Of a stretch of 64,000 nucleotides of DNA, positions 18,072 through 27,250 are shown one piece after another; the first letter of the stretch is position 1; each line of letters opens with the position of its first letter. The notes beneath the pieces were generated by a model. The model did not search any database. It was not told the DNA's origin and saw nothing but the letters and a program-made list of their open reading frames with translations. Source of the DNA: DAHUYF01 sp963789275. GTDB taxonomy: Bacteria; Pseudomonadota; Alphaproteobacteria; ATCC43930; CGMCC-115725. The stretch spans positions 62,001 through 126,000 of the forward strand of contig CAWBKF010000018.1 in assembly GCA_963789275.1 (NCBI GenBank), given 5' to 3'. Both the position numbers and the translations under genes were made by a program.

Positions 18072-18922
18072 AGCGGCTGCAAGCCCGGCAGCAGCGTCGA
18101 GGCCGATGGCGTCGACGGGCTGCCGATCAGCTTGATGGCGGAGAGCGCGAAGAGGTTGAGCATCGCCGCCATCGGCGAGGCGAGCTGGCGGCCGTCGAAG
18201 GTGAGGCCGCGGATCAGCGCCGGGACGTCCGATCCGCCGCCGAGCGCCGCGATCGGGCCGGGCCCGGCGCTGGCGGCGAGCTCGGTTGCCTGCTGCCCGA
18301 TCTTGCTCGCGAAGGATTGGTAGATCTGCGCCACGCTGAGCGGGTGGCCGCCGGCGTCATAAAAGGCGGCGCGATTGGCGGCCGCCGCCTCGGGCAGGAG
18401 GGCTGCGCCGGGGGTCGCACCGCCGCTCGCCACCGCCTTGAGGAAGGTGGTGGCGCCGCCGGCGCCGAGGAAATGCGCCATGTAGAGATCGGCATTGCCC
18501 GCCGGGCGGCCCAGCGCCTGCTCGAGCTCGGTCTTGTTCTGCCGCGCATATTCCGCCGCCAGCGCGGAGGAGAGGCGGGGATCTTTGCGCAGGTCGAGGA
18601 TCTGCTGGCGCGTCGCGGGATCGGCAACGCTCGCCCGGCCGCTGGCGTCGCTGGTGACCTGCTGCGCCAGCGCGCCGACGCCGTATTTGGCGCCGAAGCG
18701 CTGCACCAGGCCGAGCCAGGTGCTGTCGATGAACTGGTAGAGGCCGGTGGCGCTGCTGCCGCTCGCCTTGGCGTCGGCCTGGAAGCCGCTCTCCTGCTGC
18801 GCCTGCGCCATCAGCAGTCCGAAATCGACATTGGTCGCGCGCGCGGCCTGGCGGATGCTGCTCACCACGACCGAGGTGGCGCCGGACGGCAGGGTCGGCA
18901 AGGGGTTGTTGGGCGCGGTCAT
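18068..18922 (-). CDS. Lytic transglycosylase SLT-domain protein
   Basis: 284 residues. The SLT (goose-lysozyme-like) core lies at about residues 20-90: LLMAQAQQESGFQADAKA with the catalytic Glu in QESGF, then SSATGLYQFIDSTWL. Later NADLYMAHFLGAGGA fits the same domain. No signal peptide is evident, as in related alphaproteobacterial proteins tied to flagellar or secretion assembly. It is predicted to cleave peptidoglycan glycan strands. It converges on the sigma factor gene and lies upstream of the divergent type I secretion genes. Confidence 0.85.
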   Translation of the reverse strand: MTAPNNPLPTLPSGATSVVVSSIRQAARATNVDFGLLMAQAQQESGFQADAKASGSSATGLYQFIDSTWLGLVQRFGAKYGVGALAQQVTSDASGRASVADPATRQQILDLRKDPRLSSALAAEYARQNKTELEQALGRPAGNADLYMAHFLGAGGATTFLKAVASGGATPGAALLPEAAAANRAAFYDAGGHPLSVAQIYQSFASKIGQQATELAASAGPGPIAALGGGSDVPALIRGLTFDGRQLASPMAAMLNLFALSAIKLIGSPSTPSASTLLPGLQPL

Positions 18923-19179
18923 GGCGCTCCCGGGCTTCTCTTCCTGCGCTGACGCTAGACGATAATGGTTAAGCGGTGGTAAGCGCCGCCTGATCGCCCG
19001 TCAACTTACGCGCACATATTATTTTCGAAACATAATCAAAGTAGATGGTTAGAGAAAATTAACCTTAATCGTAGATTCTCAAGTATTCGCTGGCGTGATG
19101 TCCAATAAATGACACAGGCAAGCACATTAGATCTGGCCGGGGAATTGCTCTAGGTGTCGAATTTTTTCTCAAGGATGGG

Positions 19180-20922
19180 ATGATGAATCAGCACAGGAAC
19201 GATGTGCAGAAAGCGCTCCACGCCTGCCGCGGCGCCTTCGGCGTCATCATGGCGTTCAGCCTTGCCATCAATTTGCTGACGCTGGCCTCGCCGCTTTACA
19301 TGATGCAGGTCTTCGACCGTGTCCTGACGAGTCGCAGCGGCGACACGCTGCTGATGCTCACCCTGATTACCGTGCTGGCGCTGGCGGTGCTGGCGCTGAT
19401 CGACGCGATCCGCTCCCAGATGCTGGTGCGGGTCGGCAATTGGCTCGACGACCGGCTCGGGCCGACCGTGTTCTCGGGCGCCCTCAAGGCGGCCTTGCGC
19501 GCCGATCCCGGGCGCGCGGCCCAGGGCCTGCGCGACCTCGCCACGGTGCGGGGGTTCATCACCGGGCCGGGCGTGACGCCACTGCTCGACGCGCCCTGGG
19601 CGCCGATCTTCATCATCGCGCTGTTCCTGCTTCATCCCGTGCTCGGCGTCATCGGCTTGGGCGGCGCCCTGCTGCTGATCAGCCTGGCGCTGATCAACGA
19701 GTACATCACCCGTCAGCCGCTGGGCGAGGCCAACAAGGCGTCGTCCAAGACGCATCAGCGCGCCGAGGCGGCCATGCGCAACGCCGAGGTGATTCGCGCC
19801 ATGGGCATGGCCGAGGGCGTGCTGCGGCTGTGGCGGCGCGAGAATGCTGGCGCGCGCGAGGCCAGCCGAGTCGCGGGAACGCGCGGCGCAACGGTCCATG
19901 CGGTGTCGAAATTCTCGCGGCTTTTCGTGCAGACCGGGATCCTCGGCGCCGGCGCCTGGCTGGTGATCCAGCACGAGGCGTCGCCGGGCGCGATGTTCGC
20001 CAGCATGTTCCTGCTCGGGCGCGCGCTGGCGCCGGTCGAGACCGCGATCGGCACCTGGAAGTCGCTGGTCGCGGCGCGGCTCGCCCGCCGCCGGCTCGGC
20101 GAGCTCGTCGACGTGCTGCCCGACGAGGAGCCCGGCATGGAGCTGCCGCGGCCCCAGGGCGAGCTCGTCGTCGAGCGCCTGGTCTTCGTGCCGCCCGGGG
20201 GCGACGAGCCGACGCTGCGCGGCGTCTCCTTCGAGCTCACGCCCGGCGAAGTGCTCGGCATCATCGGCCCCTCGGCCGCGGGCAAGTCGACGCTGGCGCG
20301 GCTGATCGCCGGTACCTGGACGCCGACCGCCGGCAAGGTGCGGCTCGACGGCGCCGACATCTCGGTCTGGCACGAGTCCCGCGGCTCGCACCATATCGGC
20401 TACCTGCCGCAGGATATCGAGCTCTTCTCCGGCTCGGTGCGCGACAACATCGCGCGCCTCGGCGAGGCGGGCCCTGCCGCCGTCATCGAGGCGGCGAAGC
20501 TCGTGGGGCTGCATGAGAGCATCATGCGCCTGCCGCGCGGCTACAACAGCGAGATCGGCGATGCCGGGATCAAGATCTCCGGCGGCCAGCGCCAGCGCAT
20601 CGCCCTTGCCCGGGCGGTCTTCGGCCGGCCGCGCCTCGTCGTGCTCGACGAGCCCAATGCCAGCCTCGACCACGAGGGCGAAGAGGCGCTGCACAACGCT
20701 CTGGCGGCGCTCAAGGAGATGGGCACGACGATCGTCATGATCGCCCATCGCCCGAGCGTGCTCGGACTCGCCGACAAGCTGCTGGTGCTGCGCCATGGCA
20801 GTGTCGAGGCCTATGGCAGCCGCGCCGAGGTCATCGCCAAGCTCAATGCCGGGCGGCCCCGGGCCGTGCCGATGCACAAGCCGGCGCAACCGCAACCGGA
20901 ACCGCAACAACAGACCGCCTGA
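19180..20922 (+). CDS. Type I secretion system permease/ATPase (PrtD/HlyB type)
   Basis: ABC exporter half-transporter of 580 residues: an N-terminal transmembrane domain (about 20-290; SPLYMMQVFDRVLTSRS is typical of PrtD) and a C-terminal ATPase with Walker A GPSAAGKST, signature ISGGQRQR and Walker B LVVLDEPNASLD. It exports an unprocessed protein substrate across both membranes with the fusion protein next to it. ATGs at 19180 and 19183 follow AAGGATGGG; the second is better spaced. The 250 bases upstream are AT-rich (18960-19170) and probably carry the promoter. No substrate or TolC-like gene is nearby. Confidence 0.9.
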   Translation: MMNQHRNDVQKALHACRGAFGVIMAFSLAINLLTLASPLYMMQVFDRVLTSRSGDTLLMLTLITVLALAVLALIDAIRSQMLVRVGNWLDDRLGPTVFSGALKAALRADPGRAAQGLRDLATVRGFITGPGVTPLLDAPWAPIFIIALFLLHPVLGVIGLGGALLLISLALINEYITRQPLGEANKASSKTHQRAEAAMRNAEVIRAMGMAEGVLRLWRRENAGAREASRVAGTRGATVHAVSKFSRLFVQTGILGAGAWLVIQHEASPGAMFASMFLLGRALAPVETAIGTWKSLVAARLARRRLGELVDVLPDEEPGMELPRPQGELVVERLVFVPPGGDEPTLRGVSFELTPGEVLGIIGPSAAGKSTLARLIAGTWTPTAGKVRLDGADISVWHESRGSHHIGYLPQDIELFSGSVRDNIARLGEAGPAAVIEAAKLVGLHESIMRLPRGYNSEIGDAGIKISGGQRQRIALARAVFGRPRLVVLDEPNASLDHEGEEALHNALAALKEMGTTIVMIAHRPSVLGLADKLLVLRHGSVEAYGSRAEVIAKLNAGRPRAVPMHKPAQPQPEPQQQTA

Positions 20923-20933
20923 GGGAGAGGAGC

Positions 20934-22280
20934 ATGAGCATGATGACCGCGATCACCCTTCTCCCGGATCATCCGCCGGCTCCGCCGACACCGCTCGCGC
21001 GCATGCGCGAGCTGGTGCTGGCGGGGACGGCGCTGGTCGGCATCTTCGTCATCGGCGCCGGGACCTGGGCGGCTTTCGCGCCGCTGCAGAGCGCTGCCGT
21101 CGCCCCCGGCACGGTGGCGCCGGCCTCCCACCGCAAGACCGTGCAGCATCTCGAGGGCGGCATCATCGCGCAGATCCTGGTGCATGACGGCGACGAGGTG
21201 ACCGCCGGCCAGACGCTGGTCCGGCTCGACGATACCAAGGCGCGCACCACCCTTCTGGCGCTCACCGCGCAGGTCGCAGACCTCCGGGCGCGCGAAGCGC
21301 GCCTCCTCGCCGAGCGCGACGGCGCCAGCGCGATCGACTTTCCCGCCGATCTCCTGGCCCAGCGCAGCGACCCCACGATCGACGCCGCGATCGGCGGCCA
21401 GCAGAAGATCTTCGAGACGCGGCACTCGATGCTCGACAGCAAGGCCGCCGCGATCCGCGAGCGGATCAACGAGGTCCATCAGGAGATCGCCGGCTATCAG
21501 GCGGAGCTCGACGCGCTGGGAAGGCGCGGCGCGCTGCTGCAGGAGGAGATCACCAGCGTCGAGGAGCTGGTCGGCAAGGGGCTTGAGCGCCGGCCGCACC
21601 TGTTCGAGCTGAAGCGCAACCTGGCGGAAATCCAAGGGCGCAGCGGCGACACGGCGGCGCAGATGGCCAAGGCGCGGCAGACCATCGCCGAATCCGAGGG
21701 CGACCTCCTCGGCCTGCAGAACGACCGGCAGAAGGACATCGCCGACGATATGCGCGACACGGAAAAGAAACTGCACGAGCTGCAGGAGCAGGCGCAGGCC
21801 GCCGCCGACGTGCTGGCGCGCACCGAGATCAAGGCGCCGGAGAACGGCACGGTCACCGATCTGCGCGTGCATACGACGGGCGGCGTCATCGCCGCCGGCG
21901 AGGCGGTGCTCGATCTCGTGCCCGACGCCGACCGGCTGGTGGTCGAGGCCGAGGTGCGGCCGGAGGATATCGACCGCGTGCATGCGGGGTTGCCGGCACA
22001 GGTGCGGCTGCTGCCGTACCGCCAGCGGCGCACGCCGTCGATTGACGCCACGGTGATCTACGTCGCCGCCGACCGGGTCCTCGACAAGCACACCAACCAG
22101 CCCTATTTCGTCGCCAAAGTGCGCGTCGACGAGAAGGAGCTCGCGGCGCTCGGCGACGAGGTCAAGATGGTGCCGGGCATGCCGAGCCAGGTGATGATCG
22201 AGACCGGCGAGACGACGGTGGCGGCCTATGCGCTGTCGCCGATCTTCGACAGCTTCCACCGCGCTTTCACCGAGAAGTAG
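20934..22280 (+). CDS. HlyD/PrtE-family type I secretion membrane fusion protein
   Basis: 448 residues with one membrane helix at about 28-50 (LVLAGTALVGIFVIGAGTWAAF), then the family start TVAPASHRKTVQHLEGGIIAQILVHDGDEV, a long coiled coil (about 130-300) and the C-terminal barrel including VRPEDIDRVHAGLPAQVRL. It spans the periplasm between the PrtD-like ABC exporter and an outer-membrane channel. It starts 12 bases after the exporter gene with GGGAGAGGAGC upstream, so the two form an operon. Confidence 0.9.
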   Translation: MSMMTAITLLPDHPPAPPTPLARMRELVLAGTALVGIFVIGAGTWAAFAPLQSAAVAPGTVAPASHRKTVQHLEGGIIAQILVHDGDEVTAGQTLVRLDDTKARTTLLALTAQVADLRAREARLLAERDGASAIDFPADLLAQRSDPTIDAAIGGQQKIFETRHSMLDSKAAAIRERINEVHQEIAGYQAELDALGRRGALLQEEITSVEELVGKGLERRPHLFELKRNLAEIQGRSGDTAAQMAKARQTIAESEGDLLGLQNDRQKDIADDMRDTEKKLHELQEQAQAAADVLARTEIKAPENGTVTDLRVHTTGGVIAAGEAVLDLVPDADRLVVEAEVRPEDIDRVHAGLPAQVRLLPYRQRRTPSIDATVIYVAADRVLDKHTNQPYFVAKVRVDEKELAALGDEVKMVPGMPSQVMIETGETTVAAYALSPIFDSFHRAFTEK

Positions 22281-22292
22281 GCGATCCCGGCA

Positions 22293-22320
22293 GCGGGGCG
22301 GCGGTTCGCCGCTGCCCCGC
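22293..22320. terminator. Possible bidirectional terminator hairpin
   Basis: GCGGGGCGGCGG (22293-22304) can pair with CCGCTGCCCCGC (22309-22320) with one bulge and a TTCG loop. It sits between the convergent secretion operon and methyltransferase gene. No T-run is present, so it is only a plausible terminator. Confidence 0.4.
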
Positions 22321-22326
22321 CGGCGT

Positions 22327-22830
22327 CTATGCCAGGCCGCGCCGCGGCGCCAGCGCGCGCTCCTCGAGGCGGATGCGCCAGGCGAGCAGCGCCGCATTCA
22401 ACAGCGAGAAGACCAGGGCGATCCGCCAGGCGCCGAACACCAGCGGCAGCACCGCGATCTCGCCGGCGACCACGGCGTAATTGGGGTGGCGCAGCGCGCG
22501 ATAGGGGCCGCGCCGCACCAGGCGCTCCTGCGGCAGGGTGATGACGCGCGTCGTCCAATAGGGGCCGAGGCTGGCCATCACCCACAGCCGCAGCGCCTGG
22601 AGCGCCAGGAACAGCGCCAGGAACGGCCACGAGACCGGCGTGCCCGCCGGCACCAGCAGCAGCAGCGAGACCAGCCAGGCGGCGTGCAGCAGCGCGAAAA
22701 GCGGGTAGTGGCGCTGTCCGATCTCGATGCCGCCGCGCCGCTTCAGCGCGGCTTCGTTGCTCCGGCCGTAGATCAGCTCCGCGACGCGCTGCGCCGCCAC
22801 CAAGGCGACGATGATGAAGACCGCGCTCAC
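22327..22830 (-). CDS. Isoprenylcysteine carboxylmethyltransferase-family membrane protein (BpsB/SrsB-like)
   Basis: 167-residue membrane protein with four to five helices and the ICMT-family SAM-binding C-terminus RGPYRALRHPNYAVVAGE. The GTG start at 22830 overlaps the stop of the type III polyketide synthase (GTGA). In Bacillus BpsA/BpsB and Streptomyces SrsA/SrsB the same pair makes alkylpyrones or alkylresorcinols and then methylates them. By that context it is likely an O-methyltransferase for a phenolic lipid or pyrone, not a protein methyltransferase. Confidence 0.82.
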   Translation of the reverse strand: MSAVFIIVALVAAQRVAELIYGRSNEAALKRRGGIEIGQRHYPLFALLHAAWLVSLLLLVPAGTPVSWPFLALFLALQALRLWVMASLGPYWTTRVITLPQERLVRRGPYRALRHPNYAVVAGEIAVLPLVFGAWRIALVFSLLNAALLAWRIRLEERALAPRRGLA

Positions 22831-23879
22831 GCCGCCCGCATGAGCTGGAAGGCCGCGGTGAAGCCGGGGCCGAGCGAGGTGAGCAGCATCTGGCCGCGGC
22901 GTCGCGCGGCAAGCGCCCGCTCGAGCACGAAGAGGACGGTCACCGCCGACATGTTGCCGTAGTCGCGCAGCACGGCGCGTCCCTCGACAAGCGCGCCCTC
23001 GCCGATACGGAACGCCTCCTCGAGCGCGCTCAGCACCTTGGCGCCGCCGGGATGACAGATGAAATGCTCGATATCGGCGAGCGCCAGCCGATGCAGCGAC
23101 AGGAACTCGCTGACGACATCGCGCATGTGCCGGCGCACCAGGCCGGGAATGTCGCGCGAGAACACCGCCTTGAGGCCGTCCTCGGCCACGTCCCAGCCCA
23201 TGATGCCGAGCGAGTCCGGCCAGGTGTATTCGCCGGCGCCGCCGAGTGCGGGACCGTCGCCGTCGCACGATATCACCGCCGCCGCGGCGCCGTCGCCGAA
23301 CAGCGCGGTGGCAACCACGTTGCTCTTCGACACGTCGTTCTTGCGGAAGGAGAGGGCGCACAGCTCCACCACCAGCAGCAGCACACGCGTGCCGGGCGCG
23401 GCGCGGGCGAGGTCGGCGGCGCGCGCCAAGCCGATCACGCCGCCGGCGCAGCCCAGCCCGAAGACGGGCAGGCGGCGGACGTCGCGGCGCAGGCCGAGCC
23501 GGCCGATCAGCCGGGCATCGAGGCCGGGCGTGGCGATCCCGGTGGTCGACACCGCCACCACCGTGTCGATGGCATCCGGCGTCGTGCCGGCGCGGTCCAG
23601 CGCGTCGCGCGCCGCCCGCTCGAGCAGCGCCGTCGCATGCTCGAGATAGAGGGCGTTGCGCTCGGTCCAGCCATGCGGGTGCTCGTACCAGTCGAGCGGC
23701 ACGCAGGAATAGCGGCGCTCGATGCCGGCATTGGCGAATACGGGCATGAGCCGCTCGACATCGGCGGAGGCGGTTTCGGCGAAAAGGTGTTGCGCGCGGA
23801 GCGCCACCTCTGCCTGCCCGAGCGTATAGGCCGGAACGGCCGTCGCAAGGGCGGCGAGGCGGGGAAGGGTGGGGGTCAC
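22827..23879 (-). CDS. Type III polyketide synthase (chalcone/stilbene synthase family)
   Basis: 350 residues with the full thiolase-fold triad: Cys144 in GLGCAGG, His276 in FICHPGG and Asn309 in YGNMSA. It condenses a fatty acyl-CoA starter with malonyl-CoA units into an alkylpyrone or alkylresorcinol. GFGPG-type end SLGPGFTAAF is present. The coupled ICMT-family gene follows. The product is probably a membrane phenolic lipid or pyrone. Confidence 0.9.
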   Translation of the reverse strand: MTPTLPRLAALATAVPAYTLGQAEVALRAQHLFAETASADVERLMPVFANAGIERRYSCVPLDWYEHPHGWTERNALYLEHATALLERAARDALDRAGTTPDAIDTVVAVSTTGIATPGLDARLIGRLGLRRDVRRLPVFGLGCAGGVIGLARAADLARAAPGTRVLLLVVELCALSFRKNDVSKSNVVATALFGDGAAAAVISCDGDGPALGGAGEYTWPDSLGIMGWDVAEDGLKAVFSRDIPGLVRRHMRDVVSEFLSLHRLALADIEHFICHPGGAKVLSALEEAFRIGEGALVEGRAVLRDYGNMSAVTVLFVLERALAARRRGQMLLTSLGPGFTAAFQLMRAA

Positions 23880-24174
23880 TGGCGAAGGGCTCCGGTCATC
23901 GCTAAGGTACCAGCCTGCAAACGCAGACGGAGAGCAAGCGTCCGCTCAGCCAGCACACTGCCGGAGAATCGATGGTCGAGGGAGTCACATCCGCGCGAGT
24001 GGCGCTTTCTGGTGCTATCCGCCAACGGCATCCCGGCGGCCTTGGACCCTGCATCCCGCTGCTCGGCAAGGCGCAAACCCATGTCATGTGGCATAAAGTC
24101 GCCCCTGTCCCGGTTACGCGCCGCACGATGATCCGCCCGCGGCTTTGCCCCCGCTGAGACAGGAAAACCCACCC

Positions 24175-24876
24175 TTGTCATCGCCCGCCGATCCTCCGCC
24201 GCCCCGCAAGCTGCCGCGCAACCGCCTCGTCGAGCGCCTGCGCGGATATTTCTTCGCCGGCATCCTGGTCACCGGCCCGATCCTGCTGACCGTCTATCTC
24301 ACCTGGCTGTTCATCGATCTCATCGACGGCGCGATGCGCTGGCTGCTCCCCGACCGCTACAACCCCGCGACATACTTGCATGTGCCGGGCGTCGGCCTCG
24401 TCCTTGGCATCGTCGCGCTGACCCTGATCGGCGCAGCGACGGCGAATTATGTCGGGCGGATCTTCCTGCGGCTCTCGGAGCGCGTGCTGGCGCGCATGCC
24501 GGTGATCCGCGGCGTCTATGGAGCGGTGAAGCAGATCTTCGAGACGGTGCTGGCGAAGCAATCCAACACCTTTCGCGAGGCGGTGCTGGTCGAGTTTCCG
24601 CGCAAGGGCATGTGGACCATCGGCTTCATCACCGCGCGCACCGAAGGCGAGGTGCGCGATCTCTCGGGCCCCGACCCCGTCAGCGTCTATGTGCCGACGA
24701 CGCCCAACCCGACCTCGGGCTATCTGGTCTTCGTGCCGCGCAGCGACGTCGTCGTGCTGTCGATGACGGTCGAGGAGGCGATCAAGATGGTGATCTCGAC
24801 CGGCATCGTCACGCCGCCCGATCGGCGCCCGGCCGCGGTGGAGGAGATCACGCTGCAGCAGCGCGCGGGGCACTGA
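24175..24876 (+). CDS. DUF502 family membrane protein
   Basis: About 233 residues. Two hydrophobic helices (YFFAGILVTGPILLTVYLTWLFI and VGLVLGIVALTLIGAATANYVG) are followed by the DUF502 cytoplasmic part with RMPVIRGVYGAVKQIFET, FPRKGMWTIGFIT and VPTTPNPTSGYL. Function is unknown in the family. The TTG at 24175 is preceded by ACAGGAAAA and gives a proline-rich N-terminus; the start is uncertain within ten codons. The stop lies only seven bases from the convergent recG stop. The 295 bases upstream of the start hold nothing I can name. Confidence 0.82.
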   Translation: MSSPADPPPPRKLPRNRLVERLRGYFFAGILVTGPILLTVYLTWLFIDLIDGAMRWLLPDRYNPATYLHVPGVGLVLGIVALTLIGAATANYVGRIFLRLSERVLARMPVIRGVYGAVKQIFETVLAKQSNTFREAVLVEFPRKGMWTIGFITARTEGEVRDLSGPDPVSVYVPTTPNPTSGYLVFVPRSDVVVLSMTVEEAIKMVISTGIVTPPDRRPAAVEEITLQQRAGH

Positions 24877-24883
24877 GCGCGCC

Positions 24884-26965
24884 TCACCCCGAGCGCAGAT
24901 ATCTCACCGCCTGGTCGCGCTGGAACAGGTAGAGCAGCGTGCGCAGCGCCTGGCCGCGCGGGCTCTCTAGGCCGGGGTCGCGGCTGAGCGCGAGGCGGGC
25001 GTCGTCGCGCGCCACGGCGAGCAGATCGGCATGGACCGCGAGATCGGCCAGCCGCAGCTCCGGCATGCCGCTCTGGCGCGTCCCCAGCACTTCGCCCGCG
25101 CCGCGCAGGCGCAGATCCTCCTCGGCGATGCGGAAACCGTCATCGCTCTCGCGCAGGATCTTGAGCCGCGCCTTGGCGGTTTCGCCGAGCGGCTGGGCAT
25201 AGAGCAGCAGGCAGGCGGAAGGCTGGTCGCCGCGCCCGATGCGGCCGCGCAGCTGGTGCAGCTGGGCGAGGCCGAAACGCTCGGCATGCTCCACCACCAT
25301 CACCGTCGCCTCCGGCACGTCGACGCCGACCTCGACCACCGTCGTCGCCACCAGCAGGTCGATGGCGCCGGTGGCGAAGCCCTCCATGACGCGGTCCTTC
25401 TCCGCGCCCTTCAAGCGGCCATGGACGAGGCCGACGCGCTCGCCGAACAGCTGCCGCAGCTGGGCAGCGCGCTCGTCGGCGGCGGCGAGGTCGACCAGCT
25501 CCGATTCCTCGACCAGCGGGCAGATCCAGTAGATCTTGGCGCCGCCCTCGAGCGCGCGCCGGGCGGCGTCGATCACCTCGTCGAGGCGATCGAGCGGCAA
25601 GGTGCGTGTCGTCACCGGCTGGCGCCCCGCCGGCTTCTCGGTCAGCCGCGAGGCGTCGAGATCGCCATAGGAGGTCAGCATCAGGCTGCGCGGGATCGGC
25701 GTCGCGGTCATCACCAGGATATCGACGCCGCTGCCCTTGCCGGACAGCGCGATGCGCTGCTCGACACCGAAGCGATGCTGCTCGTCGATGACCGCAAGCG
25801 CCAGATCCTTGAAGACGACATCCTCCTGGAAGAGCGCATGGGTGCCTACGGCGATACCGATGCTGCCGGCGGCGAGCCGTTCCAGCAGGGCGTCGCGCGT
25901 GCGTCCCTTCTCGCGTCCGGTGAGCAGCGCGATCTCGACGCCCGAGGACGCGGCGAGCCTGCCGAGCGTGGCGAAATGCTGCCGCGCCAGGATCTCGGTC
26001 GGCGCCATCAGCGCCGCCTGCGCCCCGGCCTCGACCGCATCGAGCATGGCGAGCAGCGCCACGACGGTCTTGCCGCTGCCGACATCGCCCTGCAGCAGCC
26101 GCAGCATGCGGGCGGGCGAGGCCATGTCGCCGGCGATCTCGGCGAGCGCCTGGCGCTGCGCGGCGGTGAGCGAGAAAGGCAGCGCGGCCAGCACCTTGCG
26201 CCGGAGCTTGCCGGCCGGCTTGAGGCTGCGGCCGGGCAGCCGCTTGGTGTGCGCGCGCACCAACGCGATGGCGAGCTGATTGGCGAGCAGCTCGTCATAG
26301 GCAAGGCGCTGGCGCGCCGGCGTCTCGGGCAGCAGCTCGGCCGGACCGGCCGGAGCATGCGCGGCGGCGAGCGCCTGCGCCCAGCCCGGCCAATGGCGCT
26401 GCTGCAGCAGGCTCGGCTCCTGCCATTCCGGCAGCCTGGGCAGGCGGGCGAGCGCGGCGTCGACGGCTTTCTGCACGGTGCGCAGCGGCAGGCCGGCGGT
26501 TAGGCCATAGACCGGCTCGTTCGGCTTCATCCGCGCGAACTCCTCGGGCGCCAGCACATGGTCGGGATGGGTGATCTGGATCTCGTTGTTGAAATGCTCG
26601 ACCCGGCCGCTCACCCAGCGCGTGGTGCCGACCGGCAGCAGCTTCTCCAGCCAGTCGCCTTTGACATGGAAGTAGACCAGATGGAGGAAGCCGGTCTCGT
26701 CGCGGCAGCGCACGCGATAGGGCTGGCGCGGATTGCGCGGCGCCAGATGCGCCTCCACCTGCAGCTTGATCGTGGCGATGGCGCCTTGGGGCGCTTCCAT
26801 GATCCTGGGCGTGAAGCTGCGGTCGATGATGCCCTCGGGCAGGTGCCAGAGCAGATCGACCACCGCCGGGCCGGTCAGGCGCTCCAGCAACTTGGCAAAG
26901 CGCGGCCCGACGCCCGGCAGGGCGGTGACCGGAGCGAACAGGGGAAAGAGGATCTCGGGGCGCAC
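24884..26965 (-). CDS. recG: ATP-dependent DNA helicase RecG
   Basis: Branch-migrating helicase of about 693 residues, normal length. The N-terminal wedge domain includes LPGVGPRFAKLLERL and the OB region; helicase motifs are QGDVGSGKT (Walker A), MAPTEILARQHF, VIDEQHRFGVEQR, MTATPIPRSL and QLRGRIGRGDQPSACLLLY. It remodels stalled forks and Holliday junctions. I prefer the GTG at 26965 (VRPEILFPLF), because family members start there; the ATG at 26995 adds ten atypical residues. It is transcribed away from the palindromic repeat and sdhE. Confidence 0.94.
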   Translation of the reverse strand: MRPEILFPLFAPVTALPGVGPRFAKLLERLTGPAVVDLLWHLPEGIIDRSFTPRIMEAPQGAIATIKLQVEAHLAPRNPRQPYRVRCRDETGFLHLVYFHVKGDWLEKLLPVGTTRWVSGRVEHFNNEIQITHPDHVLAPEEFARMKPNEPVYGLTAGLPLRTVQKAVDAALARLPRLPEWQEPSLLQQRHWPGWAQALAAAHAPAGPAELLPETPARQRLAYDELLANQLAIALVRAHTKRLPGRSLKPAGKLRRKVLAALPFSLTAAQRQALAEIAGDMASPARMLRLLQGDVGSGKTVVALLAMLDAVEAGAQAALMAPTEILARQHFATLGRLAASSGVEIALLTGREKGRTRDALLERLAAGSIGIAVGTHALFQEDVVFKDLALAVIDEQHRFGVEQRIALSGKGSGVDILVMTATPIPRSLMLTSYGDLDASRLTEKPAGRQPVTTRTLPLDRLDEVIDAARRALEGGAKIYWICPLVEESELVDLAAADERAAQLRQLFGERVGLVHGRLKGAEKDRVMEGFATGAIDLLVATTVVEVGVDVPEATVMVVEHAERFGLAQLHQLRGRIGRGDQPSACLLLYAQPLGETAKARLKILRESDDGFRIAEEDLRLRGAGEVLGTRQSGMPELRLADLAVHADLLAVARDDARLALSRDPGLESPRGQALRTLLYLFQRDQAVRYLRSG

Positions 26966-27010
26966 GGGATGGGCTGCGGAGGAGCATGATTTCACGGCTG
27001 CACGGCCATC

Positions 27011-27150
27011 CGTGCGTCCTTCGAGACGCCCGCTTCACGGGCTCCTCAGGATGAGGAAAGATCGAGACAGGCATCGAACGAAAATGCCTGGATCAACCCT
27101 TCCTCATCCTGAGGAGCGGCGCGAAGCGTCGCGTCTCGAAGGACGCACGG
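27011..27150. repeat. Inverted pair of alphaproteobacterial palindromic repeats
   Basis: The unit at 27011-27058 (CGTGCGTCCTTCGAGACGCC ... CCTCAGGATGAGGAA) is nearly the reverse complement of the unit at 27100-27150 (TTCCTCATCCTGAGGAG ... TCTCGAAGGACGCACG). They are separated by about 41 bases. Each unit has its own small palindromes. Sequences of this kind are common dispersed intergenic repeats in Bradyrhizobium and related genera. It sits between the divergent recG and sdhE genes and could fold into a long cruciform or RNA hairpin. Confidence 0.8.
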
Positions 27151-27250
27151 GCGGCCTTGCAGCCCGTCGCCCAACTATACACAAAACTGCAAGCCAGCCC
27201 ATCGGCGAGGGCAAGCTGACGCCGCAGCGAAAATTTTCTATACCCTTGCC

